Assembly (NCBI GenBank): GCA_015680905.1
Contig: CM027379.1
Span: 98,569,001-98,633,000 of the forward strand
Source: Coptis chinensis
Lineage: Eukaryota; Streptophyta; Magnoliopsida; Ranunculales; Ranunculaceae
Direction: 5' to 3'
DNA: 64,000 bases
Shown: one piece after another, positions 48,415-58,539 of the stretch
Layout of the letters: each line of letters opens with the position of its first letter
Position numbering within the stretch: the stretch's first letter is position 1
The notes under the pieces: generated by a model
The model's database searches: none
Told to the model about the DNA's origin: nothing
What the model saw: the letters and a program-made list of their open reading frames with translations, nothing else
Made by a program: the position numbers and the translations under genes

Positions 48415-48756
48415 CTGTTCTTGAGAGAGAAAATAGGGAGGGAAATGATCTCATGTGATGAGAAAAAGGGGAACAAGCTTGTGGCTTTAATTAGATGATG
48501 CATAATAAAGTTGTTAAATTTGCTGTGTTTTTTCCACGGTTGAAAAATAATAAAGCTCCATAGTTGGATTCCACATCACATGCACTTCACCTAACACATT
48601 ATCACTCCGGCACTCTAATTTGGCCTGAATCAGAGTCTTTGTACCAATTGGTCAAATTGAGATAGTACATTGCATAAATTGGTACAAAAAATAGTACATG
48701 CATTGTTTCAAAGTACACATTTTGAATAGTACATTACCCATTTTAGTGTTTTAGTC
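48415..48756 (-). repeat. Right terminal inverted repeat of the 2.4-kb MULE
   Basis: Reverse complement of the left repeat. It ends CCATTTTAGTGTTTTAGTC directly before the GGCTAGTTA duplication. Confidence 0.85.
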
Positions 48757-48909
48757 GGCTAGTTAATGATCAACTGGCTTTTCTTTTCACTTTTTAAACC
48801 TGAAGACGTTCACTCGGACAAAGACACAAAGTAACAATATAAATAGGAGAAAAACCTAACCACAAACATTATAACATAATCACCATAATGTTAGTGTGTG
48901 TATATATAT

Positions 48910-49110
48910 GGGGTGGGATAGAGGCACAGTGACTCCAATCCACCGATCTGTTTCAATCCTACGGATATAGGTATTCTCAGTTAGCCAAATACGAAATACG
49001 AAATTTCGAGAAAACAAAATTTTCGAAACAAAAAAACGAAAAATCTCCAAAACAAAAAAACAAAAGATCGATCTATTTCTCTTTTCTCTCTTAAACCTTC
49101 TTCTCCAAAA
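48910..49110 (+). repeat. Left inverted repeat of the 9.56-kb element
   Basis: Shares GGGTGGGATAG, GGCACAGTG, CAATCCTA and the CGAAATTTCG/AACGAAAAA block with the inverse of 58290-58470. Imperfect; the right copy has extra sequence after GGGATAG. Confidence 0.65.
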
Positions 49111-49208
49111 TTAGATCAATCTCCAAAATTAAACCTCACAGAGCACATGCTTCCACAGAGGGTGTTACCAAATATTTGAAGGTAAGCTTTTTGTTTGTTT
49201 TTTAGCTG

Positions 49209-49647
49209 TTATTCATTTCCATTTAGTGGTTGAGCTAGATTTAGTGTATGCCACAAAAATCTATTTTTACTCTGGATAAACGGAGACAGAGAGAATCTTG
49301 AAGGGGATTTGGGGGAAGAAGGATTTAAGTTTTGAAACAATCTGGAGGTTTTGGTGTAGCATTGAAGTTTGGGACTATTTTGAATTTGTGCTGGAGTTGG
49401 TACTTGTGGGAGCTGTTGTTCGACATCGTAAATTTGGGTTGGAAATATCTTGAGAAGATTGAAATCTTGGGGTTGATGGATTGCTACCACCAAAAAGAAA
49501 CCCAAACTTGAGTCTACTACTACTTCTAGGAGTACTAGGTGTACTTGGATTTGGACTTTGTTTATTTTAAAATGAAGTTTGATGATCTGAAGATGAATCT
49601 CTTGGAATAGATGTGCAGAAAGCTCTTCTCCACCCAGTTCCACCCAT
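49209..49647 (-). pseudogene. WAV3-family RING E3 ligase, N-terminal exon fragment
   Basis: WAV3/EDA40-type proteins are RING plus vWA E3 ubiquitin ligases acting in root gravitropism. The minus-strand frame starts at ATG 49645-49647: MGGTGWRRAFCTSIPRDSSS, then QSPNPSTPSTPRSSSRLKFG, GGSNPSTPRFQSSQDIS, NPNLRCRTTAPTSTNSS. After a frame change it gives SPKLQCYTKTSRLF, NPSSPKSPSRFSL. This follows the family start (GWRRAFCTSIPRD, GFFSGGSNPSTPRLQ, SLRCRT, NPSSPKSPS.FSLLK) well. One in-frame stop follows TSF, another follows TNSK, and the RING domain that should come next is lost in a shifted frame (LRLSKNRCGIC-like, now FIQSKNRFLW). A captured first exon, non-functional as WAV3. Confidence 0.75.
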
Positions 49648-49659
49648 ATCACTCTGTAT

Positions 49660-50934
49660 AGAAGATGATAGACACAAGAATTAAAATGAAAGAAAAGGGA
49701 GTTTGTTATTTGTGTATTCCTAGCTAGCTAAACAAGACAAAATGATAAGATGGGATGATGTTATTATATATACAGCAATAGAACTCATATCTTTTTCTTG
49801 ACTTTGCAGTACTCTCTACAGCATTTTTCTGGAAACATCTTCAAAATTATTCTTTGGTAAGTGATCACTGTTATAAATTATTTTTTACTCATCAATAAGC
49901 GATTTTCTTTGTTTTGAATGTTGCCTGATATCAATCGTGGTTGCGCATAAAGAAAGTCTTTCCGTCGGGGTTTATCTTTGTAATAAGGTGCGCCTATATT
50001 CTTTTGTAATGTTTTTTGTTCACCAAAATTGCTCGAGTTAAAACATCTGCTCATCTATATGAACTCACTTTCCAATGAATGATAGTGTTGCAATATTATG
50101 TTTCTATACCTATGTTGTGGCATCTAGAGGAAACCCACCACCAAAAAAGTTGAAGCTGGCTGCTAATCCGTCATCATAACTCAACATTCAAGTTTATGTT
50201 GTACTTTGGAAGAAGGAAAAAAGACGAAAGAAAAAAGGAAAAACTGGGAGTTGGAACAACCAGGGTTACTTCCTTTCTGTTCTATATGACTAGTCATGTG
50301 AAGAGTTTGTGTTGGTATTTAGACAGTGAGTTCGTTCTTTTTAAGTTTTCTACTGAGCGAAAAATAAAGTTTTGTCATCATATACTACGAGAATAAATAT
50401 TTGCAATAGATTCACTCAATACCCGCTTGTTGTATGTTGGTTATTGTGAATCAGAAGCGTCCACATTTAATCAGAGCATTATCTGCATCTCTATTCAGTT
50501 GAACAGTATCTAGTTTCACTTTTACGATACAATTATTGTGTTCTTGGCACTTTGAGCTATCGTATTTAACACCGTTGTATCTGCGTCAGCTCTATAGTTG
50601 TTGATCTCATTGTTGTCAGGAAAATTGGATGTTTCATTTGGATTGCATGTGGTGTCATGGTTTGGAGTGACGGACACCCCGTCTTTATTGGTCATTGGCG
50701 TAGTGCTTATTCGGATTTCGATCATGATTGTTTGTGAGGGCGATCTTGAGTTTTAAACATAATGGAAATCATCATACAAAATTACTTCTATTCAGAATTG
50801 TTATTTGTTAACCTTACCAGAAAAACACGCTTTCATTTCTAAAGTTTTCAGTTTCTATTGGTATGTTAGTTTTTATGGTCTCAAGATCAACCTCGCCAAA
50901 CGTTACTTCCATGTTGTTTAGAAAACCCTCTAAT
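49660..50934. other. Interior of the 9.56-kb element, no gene recognised
   Basis: AT-rich DNA between the WAV3 fragment and the CACTA insertion. Short open frames only. Confidence 0.4.
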
Positions 50935-53900
50935 CACTACTAAAAAAAGGACATATTATGACGCATGTTTTTTATCTATCTTGACGGGTTTGTTGAAAAC
51001 CGTCAAGATAGGTGTCTCGATAATATTTTATGACGGTTGTTGCAATATTATGTCTTGTATGACACAACCAAGAAATTTTGATGATTTTATGGCGGTTTTG
51101 ACAACATTATGTAGGTGTATAGCACAAGCATCAAGAAATTATGATAAATTTATGAAGGTTTCCTAAAACAATCAATTTAGCAATTTAATAAAACGGCGTC
51201 CCACCATTGAGAACTTAACTAAAAAAAAACATGAGAAGAGTAACTCAACTCAAGTGAAACGTCAAGACTCAAGAGTAATCAAAATATCAAACCTCGCACT
51301 AGGCTAACGCTAAACTGAAGCCGTCAGAAAGAGCAAATCGTTTTTCATGGTCTCTGGAAAAATGACCAAATAAATTTCAAGGAAACAAAAGAAATGTTGA
51401 AATTTGAAACACCCAAACTCTCCCTTTAACCTCTTCCGAACCTCCTTCCTGATAAGCCCTCCAGTTTCATCTCTTCTTTTCTCGAAACCCCAGCTAGTGC
51501 TTCTAAAATCGTCAGGATATATATTCTCGAAAATCTAGTTTCTCTAGTTGCTCGACTAAATAAACTGTGCTATCACTTCTTCAAAACCCCAATTTTCAGA
51601 TTCGTCCTCAAATGCCTTTATCTCCTCTTTCATTAGATATCCTTAAATCTTCCCTCTTGAAATCTAATTGGTGAAGAAGATATTATCGAAGCATCATTTT
51701 TGTATTGATTATCTCCAACCAACCAATATCCTACTATTGGTATTGACTATTGAGTAAAAGGTGCCTCTTTTATCAATTCTCTGATTCAATTTGTTTTTAG
51801 GTTCTTTTGCAATCTTTTCTAGATGCTTGTTGAATTTCGTTTTTTGATATTTTTTAATTGGGAACTTAGTAATTTTTTGTTTGATTGTAGAAAAATGGTT
51901 CATTTGAAGCGATTAATTTGTTGCTTGGGAAATCAAGAAAATCAAATTTAGTACGTAGATTCTTCTTATTTATGCTTCTATGGTCTAGTACTCATCTTCT
52001 TCGTGATTTCGAATCCTCAACAAACTAGAGAAGAAAAGTTTGACTAGTGCAGAGAACAGAGGACATATAAACTTTCTTTTCTTCTTTTCCTTGTGTCCTT
52101 TCTTGATAAATTGAGGCTCTTTACGATTTTTCATCGTTTCAATGTTGTTTGTATTGGTAATCTTTTTAAATTTAAGGAAAATCATTTCAATGGCTGTTAA
52201 GACACTTATTTTTTCTATCTGGTCAATTTGGAAAAGTCCTTGTTCACCTCAGTGTCATCTTGTTCGGATATATTTATATATATCTCATTTGACATGAAGC
52301 TTTGCACAATGTTGATGGAGCAAGCTAATAGATCATGTGTTAGAATTTGATGGCCATTGTATGGAAATGATTAACCTTGTCCTACTGAGGACTAGTTAGC
52401 ACCAGTTGAATCATAGGTTTAAATGGTACCCTAGATGCTAATGTTTAACTAGTTGAATCATAGGTTTAAATGGTACAATTGTACTAGATGCTAATGTTTA
52501 ACTGTTTTGTTAGGTATGTTGCTCAATAAAGTTTTAACTTGGTATTGGTTATGTGCATAGATATTAGCTGTTCAACTACCTATAGTAAAAGCTTAGATTG
52601 TATGCATCAATGCATGTATTCCTTGATATGGTGAGTGTTGTATTATTATTGTCATGATTAATGGTTAGTGGGCATTAGCTGCAATTGGAATTTGCTAGCA
52701 TTGTATGACTTGGAGCTTAGTAGGCCTTGTCCTTAGTGTCTTCATTTCATACAGTCATACACTCATCTTAAAAATGCAAGGGTTACTCTAGGTGGATCCA
52801 TTAGTTATTCTATATATTTGAATCCATTACTCCTTTGTTCTATTGGTACACTTTCATACCTTTCAAAGATAGGATGTTCAATAGTTAAAGGAGGTAGGTT
52901 CACAAGTTGTTACTTTTCTTTTTTTTTTTTCATGAAAATTATTTGAACTTCTCTTCTTAAACTTTTACCTTCCATTGCGAACACAAAGTGGGAATCATTT
53001 TTCTTTTAAAAAAAGGTGAATATCTCTGACAAATAAACTATATATATATTTTTTTTTAAAAATTTCATACAATTGACAAGTGGGTTCCTTGCTTTTCTAT
53101 ACAACCAAGCTGAGTTCTTTGAACTTTTTTGACTAAACCATTTGAAACTATAGCCAGGGGGCGAGGTGATGTTGAGAAAAAAATGTTTATGGGGTCCATA
53201 TATGCATTGGTATGTTATGGTTCTCTCTCTTTGCATTGTTTTCAGTTTTATATGTACTCAAATGTTAATAATATAAACAACTTAGATGGTCTTTGGAATT
53301 CTTGCAGGTTTGTGGGCATTGAGTTCACTTGTTAGCAGCACATCCTTTGCTATTTGGTGGCGTAACACCTGTGATAATATTGCGCGATCTCCAGTTTGTA
53401 GAGTGAAAAGATATATCTGGGATAGATGAATAGTCAGGACCATAGCACACCGATCAATTTGTTAGGTGAGCGTAATTGATTCTCGCTCTCTTATCTATTT
53501 TTCTTTTTGGCATTGTCTTATGTTAATTATAGCTCAATGATAATTTTAAAATATGGTAGCGTGAATGTTTTTTGCTTTCATATGTTATTGATATTGACAC
53601 TCATGCTTGGTAGAAGTTTAATCACCTTGTACTTCCCTTCGATCTTTCCGTTATGAGAAGTGTTTATGAATCCTAGTACTTGGACCATGGCTGACTCATT
53701 AACACTATGGTGTTTAGGTGGTAGTTGTTCTTCCTTTTCTAATACGTTGTGGGAAATCATAGTGGTAAGGATGAGGTGATGTTAAGTTAAAAGAATTTTT
53801 GCACTTCTAAGCCTTGGTAAGAGAAACTTTTGGTCCAATTTCTTTTTTACCAATATGGCAGACTCATGGTATGCATGTTGAATCCATGTGATCTTTTGGG

Positions 53901-55248
53901 AGGGTAATGATCAAGTAAAACATACTTGGTTATGTGTAGGTTAAGCTTTCTAAGTGGTATGCATGCTAATTTCAATTTACATACGGGTAATGGGTAGTAG
54001 TGCATTTTGGTTGTCAACATAAGCTTCATTAGGTTCCAAGTTAGTAAGGTGTCCAAGCTTTTAGCATAGCCTTACAATTTCAGATAAAGATCGTTTGATG
54101 TCTTGTTTTAATGCATTCCTATTAGGTGCAACTAGCTTAGGTATATATCAAAAGAAGGTGAATCTGTTGTGTTCATGTCCATTCTACCTGTAATTTCTCA
54201 TCACTAAACGCTAAGTGCATAAGGATGTTTGTCAAGTTCTTAGTTGTTTTGTCAAAAAGTATTGTTGGCAACCCCCATCTTAAACAAATCTTGAATTCAA
54301 TCTTCAAGACCAATTCAAGAACCTTAAGCATTATTACTTGGAAAGAAACACGACATGTTGTTTTAGCTAGCATTGTTTTTGGATTCTTATATAATTACAT
54401 TTTTAGTATACTTATTAAACAAGCTAACATATAATTACATTTTTAGTATAATAATTCTTCTTCACATTGTTTTTTAGGTTAATTATAAATCAGTGGCGTT
54501 CGAGAAAGGAAAGAATTATAAGGAAACACCAGCTTGGTATCTCGCTTAAGTTTGTTTGAGGTGGATCAAGTTATCATCCTTTGTTTTGTATTTTGTTGGA
54601 TGAGTTATGTAAATTGAATTATTAGGATTATGCGACTTTGTTCGAGTTATTTATTATTTTCTTTGTGAATATATCATGTAATATAAACAAATTGTTGGAG
54701 TGATTTATGGTGGTAATAAAAATATATATGATTCTAGTTTTTGTAATGGAGTTTGATTTGTTAGGGTGTATGCATGGGTTTACTGGGTATCTCCAGATTT
54801 GTAGGAAAATTTGTGGTGCAAAAACATTTGCAAGATATATGCACTACGGGTGCAGGAAAAAAAAAGAAAAAGGAGGCAAGATTATGACGGTTTTCAAAGA
54901 ACTGTCGTTATGCATGTTAGTTTTGACATTTTTAGTGTTTAGTTCTTGGCGCTTTCCTTAAAACTATCATAATCCGATTTACTTCTTGGACGCTTTTCCT
55001 AGTAAAATTATGACGGTTGAGTAAAAGTTGTCATTGAAAAATGACCAAGTTATGACATTTGGAACTTAATTTATGTCATGTAAGTAGGAGTTCTTATGTC
55101 GAGTTCTAGAACCGTCATCAAACTAATGGCGGTTTTTGTAAACTTTTATGACCATCTATAATGGCGGTTGTTTTTAATAAAAAAACGTCATTAAACCCAA
55201 TTTTATGACAGCTTTTAGCTGTCATTATAAGTGATTTTTTTAGTAGTG
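50935..55248. mobile_element. Non-autonomous CACTA transposon (4314 bp), nested
   Basis: Starts CACTACTAAAAAAAGG and ends TTTTTTTAGTAGTG, perfect 14-bp inverted ends, flanked by the 3-bp duplication AAT (50932-50934 and 55249-55251). Subterminal repeats of TATGACGGTT/ATGGCGGTTTT occur at both ends (about 50955-51110 and 54885-55220), in both orientations. No transposase (TNPD/TNPA) is recognised. The interior is AT-rich with only short frames. It sits inside the 9.56-kb element and is therefore younger than it. Confidence 0.88.
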
Positions 55249-55944
55249 AATTAGATATCTTTTAAGTGTTTTAAGCCCTGGTCAATCGCTATACTGAACA
55301 TATCAGCTACATACCATTTTTTATGCTACGTACCAATTTGTACCCAACTTATTGAATGTGAAGACATACATAACAAAGGGAAAGCCTGTCGATGACATTA
55401 GCATTATGCTCCAGACAAGGTAGCACCAACTAGAATACTAGTCAATTAGAAATGCAAAATTTCATGGCATAGTGGTGACAGGCACACATTTTAAATATTT
55501 CTTTTTGCCTACACAAGTTTCCCACACATAACACAGAATACCTGCCAATCAATAGTATGTATGCAATATTGATACAGGAAATAAGCACCAAAAGTGTATA
55601 AATTATCAACACAAAAACAGCTGCGATTATCCTGTATAGAGTAACAATCAAATGTTTATGCATGTTGTGATGTGTGTGGCTTGTGCAGGTCAGAGAGAGA
55701 GAGAGAGAGAGAAGCATCAAATGTGAATAAAAAAATAAAAGTAAAAAGTAAATCATGAAACTACAATTGGTTGCACATACACAAGATTCATCAAGTATGT
55801 CCAACCCTCAAAGAGTTTTCCAAATAGATCCGACCATGTAGATTTTACACGAACTTTAGTACACAAACTTTGCTATTGATTCCTACCTGACACTAATAGA
55901 TCAAACTAAGGAAGAAGTTCACTTGTGGTCTTGTGGATGTATCG
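55249..55944. other. Interior of the 9.56-kb element, with a (GA)n microsatellite
   Basis: No gene recognised. A GA tract of about 22 bp lies at 55690-55714. A 120-codon minus-strand frame (55442-55804) is low-complexity and hydrophobic and looks like intron sequence. Confidence 0.4.
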
Positions 55945-56410
55945 TCAGCCTTCAGAATTTGTTGAGTGATCTTTCTTTTGCTTGGACGGTGCATGAATAT
56001 CAGTGCCATTCATGGCCTCATTTGATGGCCCTTCATTTGAAGGAGAAGTCTCATCTTCCTTGGAATCTCCGAGTCTGACCGGACATGATTTTCTTCCCAC
56101 ATCTTGCTAAGTTCAGGAATCAGTTGAGTGGTCACGTGTTGGGATCCAATGGCAATAGAGCTCGCTTATCTTCAACACCTTTGTCCTTAATTTCAGCTGC
56201 CACGGAATGTATTCAAAGCATCTACATGGCTGCCGTTGAGGTCAACAGGTTGGCCATTCAATGTCCCATCTGTTCTCTGTTCTAGCCCTGCAACCTGGGG
56301 TGGAGCCTCAAAGACTATAGCAATGGTCCCATTGTCTGGAAAAATCTCAATGGATGTCCCAGGCGTGAGTTCTAGCTTCAAATCTTTAGTTTCATCTCCA
56401 TTGGCTGCTC
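55945..56410 (-). pseudogene. Captured terminal exon of an unidentified plant gene
   Basis: After an acceptor-like TTTAAAAG at 56411 the minus strand reads GAANGDETKDLKLELTPGTS, IEIFPDNGTIAIVFEAPPQV, AGLEQRTDGTLNGQPVDLNG. Further pieces lie in shifted frames: KDKGVEDKRALLPLDPN, LIPELSKMWEENHVRSDSE and SNEAMNGTDIHAPSKQKKDH, ending TNSEG before a TGA at 55945-55947. The composition is that of a real, acidic-tailed soluble protein with at least three frame breaks. I do not recognise the family. It may or may not belong to the same source gene as the RCC1 exon just upstream. Confidence 0.5.
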
Positions 56411-56500
56411 CTTTTAAACATGATATTCCATTAAACACAAGTGTTATATAAAAAACAAAGAAACACAGTAAATAAAGCAATGAGTAAGAAAGAAAGATAC

Positions 56501-56717
56501 TTGAAACAAACCCAGAGTGATTCCAACCTGCAAAAACATAAGACACAACAAAACTTTCCAAAGACTTAACAGGAAACGGGTATAAACAATTTTTCATATC
56601 TCCATGACCCAATTGTCCACTTGTTCCTCTACCCCAACTTAATACTTTTCCATCTTCTCTACTCAAAGCACTGACATGAGCACCTCCACAAGCTAGTGAA
56701 CACCTCCATAAACACAA
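56501..56717 (-). pseudogene. RCC1-repeat protein exon fragment
   Basis: The minus strand encodes SLACGGAHVSALSREDGKVL, SWGRGTSGQLGHGDMKNCLY, PFPVKSLESFVVSYVFAGWN, HSGFVS and then a donor-like GT at about 56500. The SWGRGTSGQLGHGD and GWNHSGFVS strings are the signature of plant RCC1-family beta-propeller proteins (seven-bladed; guanine-exchange or adaptor roles). This covers about one and a half blades of the usual seven, so it is one exon. Reading on past 56501 gives a hydrophobic stretch that is intron. Captured fragment inside the Pack-MULE-like element. Confidence 0.75.
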
Positions 56718-57040
56718 ATAGTTAGTGATGCATACAAAGCATACAAAGCCACCAATGAAAATGCATACAAATCCTTGTTACATAGAAGAATCCAAGAGTC
56801 AAATTCAACAACTCCCTTGTTACATAGTAACCAGCATAATTACATTCACCACAAGTTCACAAAAACACGCAATACAAAGAACTTGAAATCAACCACTCAT
56901 CTAATTTTACAATGAAGCTCAAATTCTTACACAGAGTTCTTTCCATATACAGTAACAAAAATCCAAACTAAAACATTACAACACAAAATTCAACGAAGTT
57001 TAAAGGCAACATTAAAACATTACAACACAAAACACAAACA

Positions 57041-57544
57041 TCAAGTTTTAAAGGCAATTGCGTAAGATAGGATACTACGAATTAAGCTTAAAGAAGCAAT
57101 ATTATATTTACTTGGGCCTTTCTTTCTGTTTGGATTTTCAGGACAATTTCGTCTGTCATGGTTAACACCAACTTTGTTACAACATGTACATCCTCTCTCT
57201 GTCTTTGCTTTGGCTTTTGCGCATGTTTGTTCAAGACCCCATTTTATTCTACCACTGTCCTTAGTTTTCTTATAAATCTTCATGACTTTTTTTCTTCCTT
57301 TTGTTTAAGAGATGTTAGGATTCAAAAATAAAACTTGGGATGGGTCGTCAAGTGGCGGTGCTGAACTATCAGCAATGGTGCATGAATTAACAACAGAAAC
57401 ACCAGGGTCAATTTCCTTATGTTTCTTGAGCTCCACTGATAGTTCTTGTAGTCTTTGCAGCTTTAACTGGTAAGCCGAATCAGTTTCTGCAGCTTCATAA
57501 ACCAACTGATTATTAGACAATTGTTTTCTAATGCTTATACACAT
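57041..57544 (-). pseudogene. FAR1/FHY3-related C-terminus with zinc-knuckle
   Basis: FAR1-related proteins are transcription factors derived from MULE transposases. The minus strand reads NNQLVYEAAETDSAYQLKLQ, RLQELSVELKKHKEIDPG, then DDPSQVLFLNPNIS, a TAA (about 57305-57307) and in the same frame TKGRKKVMKIYKKTKDSGRI, KWGLEQTCAKAKAKTERGCT, CCNKVGVNHDRRNCPENPN. The pattern DPxxVxxKGRxK..R.K.GLEQ...KRxCxxCxxxGHdxRNCP is the standard FAR1-related tail. One in-frame stop interrupts it, and an extra residue (VNHD) widens the knuckle. The FAR1 DNA-binding and MULE domains are absent. Either a captured host exon or the residue of the element's own transposase. Confidence 0.7.
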
Positions 57545-58029
57545 TTAGAAAATTTAGTCAAGGACCGTACCAAACCTACCCAAAACCTATGTAACAGCAG
57601 CATGGTATACTTCAAAAAATTTCATGTCGCCATGTATGGAATAATGAAACTTATATATGGAAAATTACATACGGCTAGGCATGGTGGAGTTTGTTTTTTA
57701 CTGAATATAACATTTTCTAGATCCCATTTTACTTGTTGGATTCTCTCTCCATTTCATTAACAGTATAGTAAAGACATCCCAAAGTAATGAAACAATCGGG
57801 ACAAGTATTTTTTGACGGTATGTTGGAGGTCTAAAAGAAATTTCTTGTACAAAGACTCATGAATATTGAATCTAGAAATTTCTTGTACAGAGAAATTTCT
57901 TGTACAAGTATTCAACTAGAAAGGTCGGTTCTTCAATATTGAATCTTTTAACTGTCAGTGTTATTGTAGTTTTGGCTATAGTAAAGTCATGTCATGTACA
58001 ACAACACAAGTAAAAAACACAAGAGAGAT

Positions 58030-58140
58030 GATGATACCTTAATCTTTTTGGCTTTTGCAGCAAAAGCTAATGCAGCAGCTAAAATTCCAAGAAAACCAAC
58101 TGTTACACACACCACTATAACCTTCTTCTCCACTCTTCTT
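58030..58140 (-). pseudogene. DUF1218-family first exon fragment
   Basis: The minus strand encodes WRARRVEKKVIVVCVTVGFL, GILAAALAFAAKAKKIKV followed by a GT donor. DUF1218 proteins (MWL/VCC/DESIGUAL family) are small four-helix membrane proteins of the secretory system with roles in secondary wall and leaf symmetry. Their first exon usually reads MEKKVVVVC..VGFLGLLSAAxGFAAEAxRIKV. The match covers the first membrane helix. The initiating ATG is lost (V in place of M before EKK), and the later three helices are absent. Recognition is from a short segment, so moderate confidence. Confidence 0.5.
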
Positions 58141-58289
58141 GCTCTCCAACTTCATTAATCAATATGGAGTCGTCCATTCCTTATTTTGGAGTACTAGAGT
58201 CGCCTGATTTTGGAGTGGTGGAGCCGACTGATTTTGGAGAGAGAGTCGTGGTTGGGTGGAGAAGAGAGAAGAGATAGTGGAGAAGGAGG

Positions 58290-58466
58290 TCAGAGAAAAT
58301 TCTCGATCAAAATTTTGGAGATTTCGTTTTTTTCGTTTTGCCAAAATATTTTTTCCTGAAATTTCGTTTTGCTAATGAGAATTGAGATGCTCCATAGGAT
58401 TGGAAACATATCGATGGTTTGGATGCACTGTGCCTAGAATGTGGCTTGAAGGATCGGGTCTATCCC

Positions 58467-58470
<4 letters not shown>
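58290..58470 (-). repeat. Right inverted repeat of the 9.56-kb element
   Basis: Reverse complement begins GGGTGGGATAGACCCGATCC and contains CTAGGCACAGTGCATCCAAA, matching the left end at 48910 imperfectly. Confidence 0.65.
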
Positions 58471-58497
<27 letters not shown>

Positions 58498-58502
58498 TTC
58501 TA

Positions 58503-58538
<36 letters not shown>

Positions 58539-58539
58539 T
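58471..58539. repeat. (TA)n microsatellite with a CTAG-bounded palindrome
   Basis: A 69-bp AT dinucleotide tract interrupted once by TTTCTAGT and ending in ACTAGAAAT, so that the second half is a perfect inverted repeat. Confidence 0.9.

Larger units (their letters stand above)
46341..48756. mobile_element. MULE with long terminal inverted repeats and gene fragments (2.4 kb)
   Basis: Two inverted repeats of roughly 350 bp bound the element (46350-46710 and 48415-48756). They begin GACTAAAACACTAAAATGGG and continue AATGTACTATTCAAAATGT. Perfect 9-bp duplications GGCTAGTTA flank it (46332-46340 and 48757-48765), the hallmark of Mutator-like elements. On the left, eight or nine extra bases (AGAACTTAA) lie between the duplication and the repeat, so that end is 46341 or 46350. 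There is no catalytic transposase. The interior has a GRF zinc-finger fragment (-), a small basic/threonine-rich frame and a 71-codon frame (+). Non-autonomous, Pack-MULE-like. Confidence 0.85.
48910..58470. mobile_element. Pack-MULE-like element with captured gene fragments (9.56 kb including a nested CACTA)
   Basis: The ends are inverted repeats. Left (48910 on) reads GGGTGGGATAG, GGCACAGTG, CCATCGAT-like, TTTCAATCCTA, then a block rich in AACGAAAAA. The right end, read inverted (58470 down), gives GGGTGGGATAGACCC, AGGCACAGTGCATCCAAACC, TTTCCAATCCTATGGAG and the same AACGAAA block. Both sides abut TATATATAT, compatible with a 9-bp duplication but sitting in a TA microsatellite. Between the ends, on the minus strand, lie pieces of DUF1218, FAR1-related, RCC1, an unidentified gene and WAV3, some with splice borders. 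Removing the nested CACTA leaves about 5.25 kb. The FAR1-type tail could come from a MULE transposase rather than a host gene. Confidence 0.65.

Noticed and set aside
55690-55714. (GA)n tract as a regulatory GAGA element
   Set aside because: A bare microsatellite inside intron-like DNA with no gene start nearby.
55442-55804. 120-codon minus-strand frame with a hydrophobic, possibly transmembrane profile
   Set aside because: It contains the translated (GA)n tract as a serine/leucine run and AT-rich intron-like sequence; no family recognised.
56193-56717. A single 174-codon RCC1 protein
   Set aside because: The middle of this frame is hydrophobic and bounded by GT and AG splice-like sites, so it is an intron read through. 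I split it into two exons.
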